DNA of 64,000 nt. Origin: Wolfiporia cocos. Its lineage: Eukaryota; Basidiomycota; Agaricomycetes; Polyporales; Phaeolaceae. A program made the position numbers and the translations under genes. Of the stretch, positions 11,695-22,636 are shown one piece after another. The notes under the pieces are model-generated. The model ran no database searches. It saw only the letters and a list, made by a program, of their open reading frames with translations, and was not told where the DNA came from. How positions within the stretch are numbered: the first letter of the stretch is position 1; the number at the start of each line of letters is the position of its first letter. The DNA is taken from the NCBI GenBank assembly GCA_029448655.1, contig JACCLO010000006.1:1984001-2048000 (forward strand). Direction: 5' to 3'.

Positions 11695-12347
11695 GCTCTA
11701 AGAGTCTCAATAGCGGAAAGAGTAGGAGCTGAGGAACAAGCAGGCGCCGTCAGTTGCGCCACAAACGAAGCTGTCTTGGCTGTCTTGAGAACAGCTCCGA
11801 GTCCGAATGCGGCATACAACTTTTATGTAAGATGCTCATGTGAGTATCGCCTGTTTTCAACAGCACTTGCGCACTCCTAAAAGCGTGGCCAGAAGATCGC
11901 AGGAGAATACAGCTGAGTGGTAACGTGATGGCGAGGCATGGAGCAAATATTCACAGTACGAGATCCGTAAGCATTCGTAAAATAGGATGCAATACAGGTA
12001 CGATATATCCAGTAATTTTGGTTACATGATGGGTAGTACGTTCCATTTATGAATACCTAGTACAGCCGTGAGTCATCAGAGTATAGTCCATCCATGGGCA
12101 AGAGCACTGGACAAAATCAAGCTATGCGCAACAACATGTGCGGATTATATGGACTGAAAGTAAGATGCCCACGAAGTAAATAGGCATGAGGACCCGCCAT
12201 ACAAGTAGTGGGTAGCCATCCGTCCATGTGAATTGTGGTCATAGAATCTCCCGCATGCGAGTGAATGGCTCACATGCATCGTCGCCATCATCAGTATCGA
12301 TGTGATCTTCATCGGGCAGCTTCCCAACAATCCCAATTCGCCCTGCC
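11695..12347. other. 5' flank of F-box copy 3
   Basis: Contains the second copy of the duplicated flank block (about 12000-12215). Plus-strand open frames across 11281-11880 are the reverse of the F-box N-terminal exons and are not genes. Confidence 0.6.
12000..12215. repeat. Duplicated flank block, second copy
   Basis: Partner of 9170-9380, with small indels. It marks the upstream limit of the duplicated unit that I can see. Confidence 0.8.
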
Positions 12348-13175
12348 CTATGCACTGCAGTCAATCATCTCCCAGTCCTCCTGGGGCACGACGACCCACG
12401 ACTTGGCGAGCGAGCCGTCTGTGTCCGCCATGACGACGTCGTTGTCGGCCTCGCGCTGCGCAGCAACGATCTGCTCCAGCTCATTCGTCGCAGAGAACAG
12501 CGACTTTTCCAGCTCTCGATTGGCGGTGTACATCGACAGCGCCAGCCGAGGGCCCATATATAGGATCTTCCGCCCCTCCGGCGACATGCGCATGCGGGTG
12601 GTTATTGCCATCCGGTAGAGGTCCGGCTGTGGCTTTGAGCGTGGGAAGGCCGCACGCGCAGGCAGTGCCGTCTGCTTCGGCGCAAGGGGAGAAGAAGTTC
12701 GCGGGCGCGGTGCAACCATGCAAGGGGATGCAGAGGGCACAGGAGGAGGAGGAGGTATAGAGGTACTCGGGGTTTGGATGACCGTCGGAGTCGAGCGAAG
12801 AGACGCCTTGCGTCGTTCGCGCTCTTCCTTGTAATGTCGCAGGCTACGTGTACCTGGAACGTTAGTAAGACGCTCCTTCGGTTGTGGTGCTCCAGCCCGG
12901 CCGTATAAAGTCGTCTCCTCGGCAGCCTGCATGGCTTCCAAGGATAAATAGGACCCAGTGCGACGAAGCGTGCGCGCAGCCTTTTGGGGAGGCGGTGGGG
13001 CAGTGAACGTCATGGGGCGTTTGCGACTAGAGCGAGGGGCGGCAACTGTTTCAGAGGAGGAGATAGTGCAAGACATGGGTGATGAGAGGGTATAAGTGGT
13101 GAACACTGCTGATGGAGACACAAGGGGAACTGATGGGACGAGGGACAAGCTGGGAGGCCCCCGCGGCGCATTCAT
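12348..13175 (-). CDS. Unknown protein, probably nuclear, 275 residues
   Basis: A single open exon with no family I recognise. The N-terminal half is low in complexity and rich in Pro, Ser and basic residues (SSRKRPMTF, KAARTLRRTGSYLSLEAM). It is followed by a short charged helix (YKEERERRKAS) and a proline run near residue 145. The last 90 residues look ordered: YRMAITTRMRMSPEGRKIL, then a likely helix ANRELEKSLFSATNELEQI, ending in an acidic tail with WVVVPQEDWEMID. An alternative start is Met at 13076 (MSCTISSS). No signal peptide or membrane segment is visible. The orderly C-terminus and lack of stops argue for a real gene; a nuclear location is a guess from the basic patches. Confidence 0.65.
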   Translation of the reverse strand: MNAPRGPPSLSLVPSVPLVSPSAVFTTYTLSSPMSCTISSSETVAAPRSSRKRPMTFTAPPPPQKAARTLRRTGSYLSLEAMQAAEETTLYGRAGAPQPKERLTNVPGTRSLRHYKEERERRKASLRSTPTVIQTPSTSIPPPPPVPSASPCMVAPRPRTSSPLAPKQTALPARAAFPRSKPQPDLYRMAITTRMRMSPEGRKILYMGPRLALSMYTANRELEKSLFSATNELEQIVAAQREADNDVVMADTDGSLAKSWVVVPQEDWEMIDCSA

Positions 13176-14178
13176 ATCCGAAAACAGGCGCCATCATGTG
13201 ACCCACCTTCCTAGTTCGGCGGGGCGGGCGATGTCTGACTCGTGCCTCGACGACCCGCCTCGCCGCGCCGCAGCGCCGCGCCCCTTTTAGCCACGCCGAA
13301 GGCACGATGTCAAGGTCGGAGTACTAGGTTCCGAACCGAGGATAATGGAGAACGACATACCTCGACTACGCGCGCTGCGAGAACGGCAGCACGGGTCCGA
13401 AGCGTGGCGTGTAAATTCGGGTCCATCAATAGTGATGGAGATGGACAATCACTTGATGAACATTCGTTAAAAGTTAGTGAATATCTCAGGCACAGCCGAC
13501 GTGTCGATTGAGCTCGACAGGAGTGTTGGTTGCGGTTGTCGCAGGTTAGTCAGTTCAAGATGCTACAGGTTCGGGGCCAATTTGGTACAGCGCAAGACCC
13601 GCTGATCGCATGTTCTTGTTCTCCTTGCGTCGTTCAATTGACGGAGCACGTCCCACAATCAGCATGGATGTTTGCCGCATCGCGAACCGCCGCATGAGCT
13701 CATTGTGAAGCGACGGCAGTCATGAGACGCCGCGGGGCGATTGTCCATAGGCTCTGGACGCATGAAATGAACAGTTGACGTCTAGCATAGCCAGAAGGTT
13801 CCAGTCATATGAGTCCCAGAAGCAGACGTGTTCCTTTTACTGCCAAGCTTCTTGTTGCAGCAGAACAGGCATCGTCTGCACTTGAGTAATTAGTGGAATG
13901 GCATGTGACGGGAGCTGCAGGCAGCTCTGGCAGCGTGGTCAAGAGCAAGGAAACGTAAAGGACAATCATCATGCACCATCAGCAGGCGTTCAGATCCGCA
14001 TCTCGCGTGTGAGTGATCCCAGCGCCACATTCACTAGATCTTATCTCTGCCGAAGACTACCAACACAACCCAAGCTTGAAGGAGGTCTGTCAGAATCATA
14101 GCCTCGCACTGACCATCGAGTGATTGTTGCACTGCAAAGTGGTACTTCAGTAAACCTGTTCCCAGATTCAGAACCATC
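13176..14178. other. Divergent intergenic region upstream of urease
   Basis: About 1 kb between the unknown minus-strand gene and urease. Apart from one GATA-type site (listed separately) I recognise nothing. The open frames here are short and lack supporting features. Confidence 0.5.
14040..14046 (-). promoter_or_regulatory. Putative GATA-factor site upstream of urease
   Basis: The minus strand reads AGATAAG about 135 bp before the urease start. AreA/Nit2/Gat1-type factors bind HGATAR sites in fungal nitrogen genes, and urease is often under such control. A single short motif can occur by chance. Confidence 0.35.
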
Positions 14179-17100
14179 ATGCGGATCGCACCAAGAGAGG
14201 AAGCCAAGCTCTTGTTGCATCAAGTTGCGTGCCACACTCCACTCATCGCATTCGATGTGTGAACGAACAGCGACATAGGCTGGTTTCCTCGCACAGAAAC
14301 GACTCGCACGAGGGCTGCAGCTGAACCAGACAGAAGCGGTAGCGCTGATTGCAAGTCAGTTGCAGGAACGCATCCGCGATGGCAAGCACTCTGTGTCCGA
14401 GCTGATGCAGCATGGAAAGACATTGCTCGGCCGGAGACATGTACTTCCCGGAGTTCCCAGCCTCCTGCACGAGATACAGGTTGAAGGAACGTTCCATGAT
14501 GGGTATGCTTGCGCCGTTTGGTTTATCGATCTGTCACTGAACTCCATGAAGTGTATTCCTTGTGACAGTGCATGATCCAATCTGCATGGACGATGTTGAT
14601 CTGTCAGCGGCACTCTACGGATCTTTCCTTCCTGTACCTCCAGAACATGCATTCCCGGTAGTTGACCCAGCTGCGTACTCACGGGAGAAGGCGCCCGGGG
14701 CTGTCATTGTCAAGAAAGAACCCATCATCCTCAACCGAGGACGTGAGCGTGTGAGACTCAAGGTCACGAACAATGGCGATCGTCCTATCCAGGTATATTA
14801 TGCGGATGCGCTGGCAGCACGAGAGTCTGATGACTTATAGGTTGGCTCACACTACCACTTCATCGAGACCAATAAGGCACTATCTTTCGACAGGCACAAA
14901 GCTTGCGGTATGCGGCTCGACATACCAGCGGGAACCGCAGTTCGATTTGAGCCTGGTGACACCAAGCATGTAACCTTATGCGCGATCTCTGGAAACAAAC
15001 ATATCAGTGGTGGCAATCGCCTTGCCAGTGGTATCCACGAACTGCAAAGGACAGGGGACTTCCTCGACAAACTGATAGACAAGGGATTTAGACATATTCC
15101 GCAGCCTGAAACTTATTCCGTGTTAGGGGAAACTGAGATGAGCAGGGAAGCATATGTCGCTATGTTCGGCCCTACCGTCGGCGACAGAGTCAGACTCGGC
15201 GACACCGAGCTTTGGATTGAGGTCGAGCGAGATCTAGTAAGTACCGAGACTTTCAAGCTACCGGTCGGCTGTTGATGCAGCTGATAGACTCACTACGGGG
15301 ACGAAGTCAAGTTTGGCGGAGGTAAGCAGTCTTACCTGTTTAGAAGTATGGCATTGATGGAGAGGTGGGCAGGCAAGTCGATTCGTGAGGGCATGGGTCA
15401 GGCGACTGGCTACTCGTGTCGTGACGCGGTTGACCTTGTGATCACAAACGCACTCATCGTTGATTGGTCGGGGATCTACAAAGTACCCAGTTGATTCTTC
15501 ATCCCAAAGCACTGACCGATTGCGACTATGTACAGGCAGACATCGGCATCAGGGAAGGCGTCATCGTCGGCATAGGCAAAGCGGGCAACCCCGATGTGAT
15601 GTTCAACGTCCACGGCGACCTGTCCATTGGCTCTACGACCGAGGTCATCGCGGGCGAGAAACTCATTGTGACCGCCGGCGGTGTCGACGCACACGTCCAC
15701 TACATCTGCCCGCAGCAGGTGACGGAGTCTCTCGCATCGGGCGTGACGACAATGATTGGTGGGGGCACTGGCCCGAGCGCGGCAACTAATGCGACGACCT
15801 GTACGCCGAGCCCGTGGTATATCAAGCACATGCTCGCTGCGACAGATGGACTGCCAATGAATTTTGCGTTCACCGGTAAGGGAAATGACTCGGACCCGAG
15901 GGCATTGGAGGAGGTGGTCTTGGCTGGCGCCGCCGGGCTGAAGCTCCATGAGGATTGGGGGTCCACTCCGTCTGCTATCATAAATTGCTTGGATGTCGGT
16001 GACAAATATGACGTTCAGGTTGGGCACTTCCGAAAATGGTGGCTATGACTCTGACTAAAGAACGCAGGTCAATATCCATACGGATACACTCAACGAAAGT
16101 GGTTTCGTTGAAAGTGAGTCGAGTTGACGTTTGTGTTAGCAACGCACGATGATGACACATACCAGGTACCATCGAGGCTTTTGGCGATCGTACTATCCAC
16201 ACGTACCACACCGAGGGCGCAGGTGAGTTACTTTGGAAGTATTTGGAAAGAAGAGCTCGAGGTCCTGGTATTCGACAGGTGGTGGGCACGCTCCTGACAT
16301 TATCGTGGTGTGCGGGCTCGAGAATGTACTTCCGTCATCCACGAATCCTACGCGCCCGTATACCAACAATACGTTAGATGAGCATCTGGACGTAAGTATG
16401 CAAAAACGGTGCAATTTTTTTCCTCCTCTCAATTACAGTGACCTGCAGATGCTCATGGTCTGTCATCACCTGGACAAGTCCATTCCCGAGGACCTCGCCT
16501 TCGCCGAGTCACGCATCCGCGCCGAAACGGTGGCGGCGGAGGATGTGCTGCACGACATCGGCGCCATTTCCATGATCAGCTCCGACTCACAGGCGATGGG
16601 CCGCGTGGGCGAGGTGATCAGCCGCACCTGGCGCACCGCAAGCAAGATGCGCGAGTTCCGGGGTCCGCTGACGCTCGAGGGCGATGCGCCCGGGCGCGAC
16701 AACTCGCGCGTCAAGCGCTACATCTCCAAGTATACCATAAATCCGTGAGTCGCTCGCCTGATTTGAAGCCCGCGATGGCCGCCGCACTTACAACGACTCG
16801 TCCAACCAGCGCTATCACGCATGGAATGAGTCACCTGATCGGACAGGTCGCTGTCGGCTGTGTGGCGGACCTCGTCTTGTGGAAGCCGGAGAACTTCGGT
16901 TCAAAGCCTGAAATGGTACTCAAGTCGGGAGTCATAGCGTGGGCACAGGTATGTCTCAGATCGGGCGGGAAAATGTCGGGCGCTAACTACCGTAAGCAGA
17001 TGGGTGACGCAAACGGGTCCATTCCGACCGTGCAGCCCTTCATAGGCAGACCGATGTGGGGATCCTATCCCGGGTCTGCGGCGATGAACTCCATCTCGTT

Positions 17101-17329
17101 CGTATCCGGCGCTTCGCTCGACACGGTACGCGAGACATATGGGCTTCGCAAGCGCTGTGAGGCGGTGAAGAACTGCCGCAACGTCAAAAAGAAGGATATG
17201 AAGTGGAACTATGCGACGCCCAAGATGTCCGTCGACCCCGAGAGCTATGAGGTACGCGCGGATGGAGAACTCATGGATATCGAGCCCGCCGAGCGCTTGC
17301 CACTGGCTCGGGCGTATAATATTTTCTGA
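14179..17329 (+). CDS. URE1: Urease, single-chain fungal type
   Basis: Thirteen exons: 14179-14223, 14279-14502, 14552-14792, 14841-15236, 15288-15321, 15373-15482, 15536-16018, 16068-16113, 16166-16222, 16279-16391, 16449-16744, 16810-16948 and 17000-17329. They give 837 residues, the normal length for fungal urease, and sum to a multiple of three. The order is gamma-like ([24 protein letters not shown]), beta-like ([17 protein letters not shown]), then the catalytic alpha part. Nickel and active-site elements are all present: the HVH of [11 protein letters not shown], the carbamylated Lys in [15 protein letters not shown], the catalytic loop MLMVCHHLD and the [11 protein letters not shown] strand. 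The enzyme splits urea into ammonia and carbamate in the cytosol and needs Ni and accessory proteins, none of which are encoded nearby. The start was fixed by the conserved N-terminal peptide, which sits in a 45-nt first exon with a GTTGCG donor. Confidence 0.97.
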
Positions 17330-17716
17330 GGTGCGCGATGTGAAGCGAGCATACGCCACAACCCTTCCCCGGCAGGCGCGTCTGTTCATAAGTATGAAAG
17401 TGGATCTATTCTGTTGTATATTATGTAACAGGGGTGTAACATGGAGTAGCATATCGTGAGCCTGGCATAACGTCGTGACATGAGGCATACGGTATCGTGG
17501 CGTAAGGGATCGCTAAGAATAATTTCGTTTACATACAACTGACATATGTAATTCCATCTGCAGAGTCAAGAAGTTTCGCATATACGCTCATACAACTGTC
17601 CTCTCATTTGAATACGAGATTGCTCCAAAGAGGAGCCTTGGGAGCGCAACAATCAACCTAGGTTCACTATTGGGCCTCTCAGCGGATGCAGGCAAGAAGA
17701 TCGCGGGTGCAGGACA
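17330..17716. other. Convergent 3' region
   Basis: The space between the urease stop and the stop of the minus-strand gene at 17717. It should contain both 3' UTRs; no gene was seen. Confidence 0.5.
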
Positions 17717-19312
17717 TTACACTTCGCGGTCAGGCCTCACGCGGCCACTCGCCCTGGAGGAGTACTCGGGCGTCCAAGCAGGGTTCAGCATGGAAGGAGG
17801 ACTGACAAGACGCTGTGCCTGCGAGTTTGCACTATGGCTGGACGTACTGGCAGGTGCTGCCTGGACCTCAGCGGATAGAGATCCTGGAACGACGGCGATA
17901 TCCTGCGTTGCCACCGCATCAACACTCTGGTCCTGGGTCGCTTGAGCTAACGCGTCCGCAATCACAGTCTGTACTTCGTTCAAGTTGAGAATTGATGCCT
18001 GCGAGTCGATCTCGATCTCCTGGGCTCCCGCGGACGTCTCGGCAGAATCGTAAGCCACCTCCTGTTGTTCTGCGGTAGCCCGCTGCGGCTCATCTTCCTC
18101 ACGCACAGGCGGTGACGATGTACTCGGGCGCACAGGAGCAATGGTGTCGTCCACGTCCATTGTCTGTCTGTCCTGAACATCGTCCCTGCTCTGTGCAGGC
18201 GTATCCCGGTCTACCGAGGCGGCAGGGTTGGCATCCGCGGCCGCCACGTCCTGTTGGTCGCTCTCTCGAGCAGCGGGGACGGCAGGCCTCGGCGCATGCC
18301 GCCTGTGCGAAGCACCCACGGCGTGTGTCTGATGACTCAGCGCATTCGCCATGCGGCGCGGCGGGAGCGGGTGTGCAGACGCGACGTGGATCACGATAGC
18401 CCCAGTGATCGCGGTGGCCGCCCCCGATTCCAGGTGCATGCTCCCGAAAATTCCCTCTCGGAAGACGATGCGCCTGAACGTGACGCTGCGATCTGCTCCA
18501 GCGGCGCGGTGCGGGCGCTGGTTCTGTGCGGATGGTTGAGGAGGTGGTTGTGGCTGAGGGCCACCTGTAGACTCTGTGTTCGTAGCGGCTGCCGCTGCAT
18601 TCTCACCAGTGGCCCAGGCGTGCGTCGTGCCAGATTCTGCGGTTAAGTGTGCACCAGAACGAGCCTCCGCCCCGCCGCGAGAACGCAACCGCGCATACTC
18701 TGCGGAGCTCCTCCGTGCTCTCGCGAGGGCGTCCTCGCGCGAGCGGAACCACGTATGGTAGAGGCGCTGCTGGGCCCCCGGTCCCAGCAGTATGTGGATC
18801 AAGAGGAACGGCCCGTCTGCGGCGGGCGCGGCGCTTATGTGCACGAGCATCTGCGAGGGCGCATTCTGCGCGTTTGCGGGGGGAGCGTCCTCGGGACGGG
18901 CGTCCTGCGCTTGTGGCGGGGGCGCGACGCCCGCATGCGCCGCGGAAGACGTCGCTGCCGCCGAGCGCGGGCGCGGGCCCTGGGTGTGCGGCGGGGGACT
19001 GTGTGGCCGGCCGGGCTCCGCCGTGGCCTCTGGTGCGGGCTGCACATTGTCGTCGCGCACCAAGAAGGCCACCGAGGGCGGAGATGCGGTGTCCACGTCC
19101 GCGTCCGCGCCTGTGCCGGTGTGTGAGGAAGAAGAGGCGTCTGATGGGCGGTGGGGACAGTTCTCGCTCTGCGCGGGCAGGTCGGGGTTGTCGTACCTGT
19201 GGCCGCGCTTGCGCTTGCGCGCGTTGGGCGGCTGCTCGCGCGGTGGGTCGTTCTCCTGCCCTGCGGAGCCGTTTTTGGGTGGCTGGTGCGAGGGGCGGGA
19301 GTGGGCAGACAT
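17717..19312 (-). CDS. Low-complexity unknown protein, about 531 residues
   Basis: One uninterrupted exon, rich in Ala, Pro, Gln, Ser and Asp. I placed the start at 19312 (MSAHSRPSH) because a TATA box lies about 85 bp upstream, although the frame stays open to 19507. A basic patch near the N-terminus (ARKRKRGHRYDNP) resembles a nuclear signal. The only part that looks folded is in the middle: GPFLLIHILLGPGAQQRLY followed by a basic helix (SREDALARARRSSAEYARL), and further on RSVTFRRIVFREGIFGSMHL. The C-terminal third is acidic and disordered. No known domain was recognised. High GC makes open frames long on several strands here, so the gene call rests on the TATA box, the start and the locally ordered segments. 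Confidence 0.6.
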   Translation of the reverse strand: MSAHSRPSHQPPKNGSAGQENDPPREQPPNARKRKRGHRYDNPDLPAQSENCPHRPSDASSSSHTGTGADADVDTASPPSVAFLVRDDNVQPAPEATAEPGRPHSPPPHTQGPRPRSAAATSSAAHAGVAPPPQAQDARPEDAPPANAQNAPSQMLVHISAAPAADGPFLLIHILLGPGAQQRLYHTWFRSREDALARARRSSAEYARLRSRGGAEARSGAHLTAESGTTHAWATGENAAAAATNTESTGGPQPQPPPQPSAQNQRPHRAAGADRSVTFRRIVFREGIFGSMHLESGAATAITGAIVIHVASAHPLPPRRMANALSHQTHAVGASHRRHAPRPAVPAARESDQQDVAAADANPAASVDRDTPAQSRDDVQDRQTMDVDDTIAPVRPSTSSPPVREEDEPQRATAEQQEVAYDSAETSAGAQEIEIDSQASILNLNEVQTVIADALAQATQDQSVDAVATQDIAVVPGSLSAEVQAAPASTSSHSANSQAQRLVSPPSMLNPAWTPEYSSRASGRVRPDREV

Positions 19313-19393
19313 GGTTGATTGTGGTGGGTGAGTGGCGGGCGAGTAGGAATATATGATAGCTGTCGGTGAGGGAGCGCACTGTCGATTTGGCAG

Positions 19394-19401
19394 TTTATAT
19401 A
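19394..19401 (-). promoter_or_regulatory. TATA box of the gene starting at 19312
   Basis: The minus strand reads TATATAAA. The spacing to the ATG at 19312 leaves room for a 5' UTR of roughly 50 nt. Confidence 0.55.
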
Positions 19402-20332
19402 CAGTGGCTTTCGGGTTTTCGACGGTCGAGCGGGTGGCCACGGGCGCAAACAGTGGGCACACACTGACAAAGTGTCGCGGAGATGTGTGGCCTCGCTGGA
19501 GGCGCATGCTGCTGTCTCAGGTTCGCGTTGGCGGTGGTCTAGTCGCCGCGAACGTAGAGCTTGGCTACATCACTGTGATTGCAGTGATCAAATTCGTAGC
19601 TCTTCCTGGAGGACAATGGAATCTGGTGAGCCACAATCTCACGGTGGCTGGCGAGGCGCAGAAACATTGACGATTGGCTAAATGTCCATGCCACACGTAC
19701 CTGGCGGCGCGCACGCGAGCTACGCGAGCGTTTGGCCTTCCGACCGCAGTCAGCGTAACAACCTTGAGTGGCGTCCGGCGGAAGCAAATGCGCACCTCGT
19801 CATGATGTCAAGATACACATCGGGCCTGTCGACCCGGTTCTGCCATCCACTTATTTCTGCCGCGCAGATGGCTATTGTTGGATCCCCGTGTCTAGACCGT
19901 AGAGATACAGTAATGGCTTCTCCATGTCGTACAACCCGCGAACCTCCCTTGTCTCCGACGTAATCACCGTCATTCACGGCCGGCTCTCATGTAGAGAGGC
20001 CATACAAACCATGCATCATCAGATGTAAGCTGAGACACATAACAGATCGTAGTAAGCCATAAAAGGCAGCGAAGCCGTCAGCGGCGCGCGCACGAGGACG
20101 AGCAGTCCGCATCGGGATGCAGGCAGATCGTCCGGTGTTGTCGCGAGTGATCATCATTCGCCGCTGCCCTTCCCCGCTCGTCGCCATCAATGTTCAAACG
20201 GTGGAATCGATTCTCCCGAGATGCGTTTACGTGATTCGCGTGCGGGGGCCCGCAATGCTGACTAATCGGTTCAAGAAGAAACCCGAGTCATGTCACGGCG
20301 CGCACGACGTTTCGATTTCCATAATATTCGCC
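19402..20332. other. Intergenic, divergent promoters
   Basis: About 0.9 kb between two divergently transcribed genes. Only short unsupported open frames were seen. Confidence 0.45.
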
Positions 20333-20340
20333 TTATAAAG
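20333..20340 (+). promoter_or_regulatory. TATA box of the MFS transporter gene
   Basis: TTATAAAG lies about 118 bp before the ATG at 20458. Confidence 0.5.
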
Positions 20341-20457
20341 GTCGGCAGGTGTCCATGCCGGCGAGCCCTTCCTTCACAGGATGAACTGAGCCGTCGACAG
20401 TCACCTCTCTCTTAGTCCGCGACGCCCCCCCTCCTCCCCGAGTCTGTCGCGCACATC

Positions 20458-22300
20458 ATGACCGTTCACGACTCCCGAAGTGACGAGGAGACGCCTCTGC
20501 TCCAGGAGGAGCGGCGCAAGAAGCCGGAGCGCACGCCCATCCCGTGGGGGCAGCTCTCCATCCTCCTCGTCCTCCAGCTCGCAGAGCCGCTCACGAGTCA
20601 GGTCATCTCCCCCTTCGCCCCCGATGTGAGCAGCCTCTTACGCTCTCTGGCTCACTAGAACGCTGACCCGCGCGCGCACAGCTCATCCGCAACATCGGCA
20701 TCACCGGCGGCGACGAGGCGAAGGTGGGCTACTATGTCGGGCTCATGGTGAGTCCCCCCGCCGTACCGCGCCCAGCGCGCTGACACCCCCGGCAGCACTC
20801 GATATTCTTCGCGACGCAGGCGATGACCGTCCTGCACTGGTCACGCCTCTCGGACCGCGTTGGGCGGAAGCCCGTTATCATGACCGGCCTCTTTGGCCTC
20901 TCGCTGTCCATGTATAGCTTTGGCTTGTCCCGCACGTTCTGGAGCCTCGTCCTCAGGTGCGTTCGCGCGTTTCTGCATAATCTCGTGTGACCCGCGATAA
21001 CTGAGACGCTCGCGTGGTGACTACAGTCGAAGCCTCAACGGCGCGCTCAATGGCAATATCGGCGTGCTGAAGAGCATGATGGCCGAAATCACGGACTCGA
21101 CCAACATCGCCGCGGCGTATGCGTACCTGCCGCTCGCGTGGATGACCGGTGGGACTCTCGGGTAGGTCCATCTGCGCAGTTGCGATCGGTTGAAATTGAC
21201 TGTTCTGATTTGCGCAGACCAATGATCGGCGGATCACTGTCGCGACCCACAGAGCGTTTCCCCCATTTGTTTGGACACAATGAGTTCCTGAAGCAATATC
21301 CTTATTTCCTTGCATGCGCCGTCCCCGCCACGTTTTCCGCGATCGCGTTCCTGGTCACTCTGTTTTTCTTGAAAGAGGTCCGTTTATTCTACAGGTTGTC
21401 AAGCGATTATCTCTCATCTTAGTTTGCAGACTGTAACATTACCCATTTCTATCCGTCGCATCCTCAGCTTGCGCAAAAGCAAAGCCAACCTGATCCACCA
21501 AAACGTTGCCGGCGCAGACGGCCCGAAACCCGTAGCACCCATTACCCCCTCAAAAGCCGGCGCGGAGCCGCTTCCCTTACGAGCGCTGCTCATTCCGCCG
21601 GTGATCATCTCCGCGGGCAACTATGCGATCCTTGCCATCGTAGACATCAGCTACCGGGCGGTCCTGCCTGTGTACATGTCGACGCCCATCGTGATGGGCG
21701 GGCTCGGCCTGTCCCCGCAGGCGATTGGCGCGATTTTGTCCGCGTACGGCGTGACGAACGGCGTGCTGCAGATCATGCTGTTCTCAAAGACGATCGAGCG
21801 GTGGGGTGCAAAGAAGATGTACATGTATGGCATCACTGCGATGCTGCCCATTTCTGCGCTGTTTCCGATCATCAACCTTGTTGCGAAGGAGCAGGGCTAC
21901 AGCGCCACCGTCTGGGCCCTTCTGGGGATACAGACATTCTTGTCGGTACCCGTCAACTTCTGCTACGGTGCGTGACTGTATAGCGCAATGTTGTAGCGGT
22001 GTATGCTTACTTGGGGTGCGCACAGGGAGCGTGTTCATATTCATCACAGCCTCGTCGCCGAACAAGGCGTCGCTGGGGTCCGTCAACGGGCTGGCGCAGA
22101 TGAGCGTGTCCATCATGCGCGCCATCGGACCCGCGCTCGCGAACTCGATGTTCTCGCTATCGATAGACGAGGACCACCACTATCTGGGCGGCATGCTCGT
22201 TTACGTGTTCCTTGCGGGGCTCGCGTGCGTGGCGCTCGGCGTGGGCACTCTGCTGCCGCCGAAGGTGTGGACGAACGAGGAAAAGGTGTCATCGTCATGA
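20458..22300 (+). CDS. Major facilitator superfamily transporter, DHA1-like
   Basis: Seven exons (20458-20625, 20682-20747, 20796-20956, 21027-21161, 21218-21377, 21430-21967 and 22026-22300) encode 500 residues in frame. The MFS signature loop between helices 2 and 3 is clear: LHWSRLSDRVGRKPV, matching the motif-A pattern D-R-x-G-R-K/R. The first helix contains LVLQLAEPLTSQVISPFAP and helix 5 has the MTGGTLGPMIGG turn (motif C-like). A longer cytosolic loop with basic and proline-rich sequence separates the two six-helix halves. The acidic N-terminus with DEETPLLQEE is typical of the fungal group related to yeast YCR023C and plant ZIFL proteins. It should move a small solute across the plasma or vacuolar membrane with protons; the substrate cannot be read from sequence. 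Confidence 0.9.
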
Positions 22301-22636
22301 CCTCCCACGACTGTTACGAAATTCACGAAGAGCACTCTATAAGCGAGACCCTGCACTTCCTTGCGATACCTTGTGGATATCCGAGCTGTCTATACACATG
22401 TAGAGCACATCCAGAGCTTATACAATCGCCAATGTTTGCGCGTTGAATCGGCATGATGCGAACAGAGTGGCACTGTGGCACACAGCAGATTGCCGTATTT
22501 AGCCGGCCGGCGTCCCAGCGACGCTCAACAAGCACCACCATCTCCCGGACAGCCCTTGCCCTGCCGCCTCCTCCACTCTCCTCGACGCCGACGGCTTACT
22601 GCTGACTATCGCTAGGATCGCCCACTAATCACCACC
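22301..22636. other. Short intergenic region before SPT2
   Basis: 336 bp between two plus-strand genes, pyrimidine-rich near 22545-22580. Nothing else was recognised. Confidence 0.45.

Noticed and set aside
11281..11880. Plus-strand open frame of 199 codons upstream of F-box copy 3
   Set aside because: It is the reverse of the minus-strand N-terminal exons, which align with copy 1 and copy 2; the plus frame shows no domain.
18254..19356. Several long plus-strand open frames opposite the 531-residue protein
   Set aside because: GC-rich DNA leaves several frames open; only the minus frame has a TATA box, a sensible start and ordered segments.
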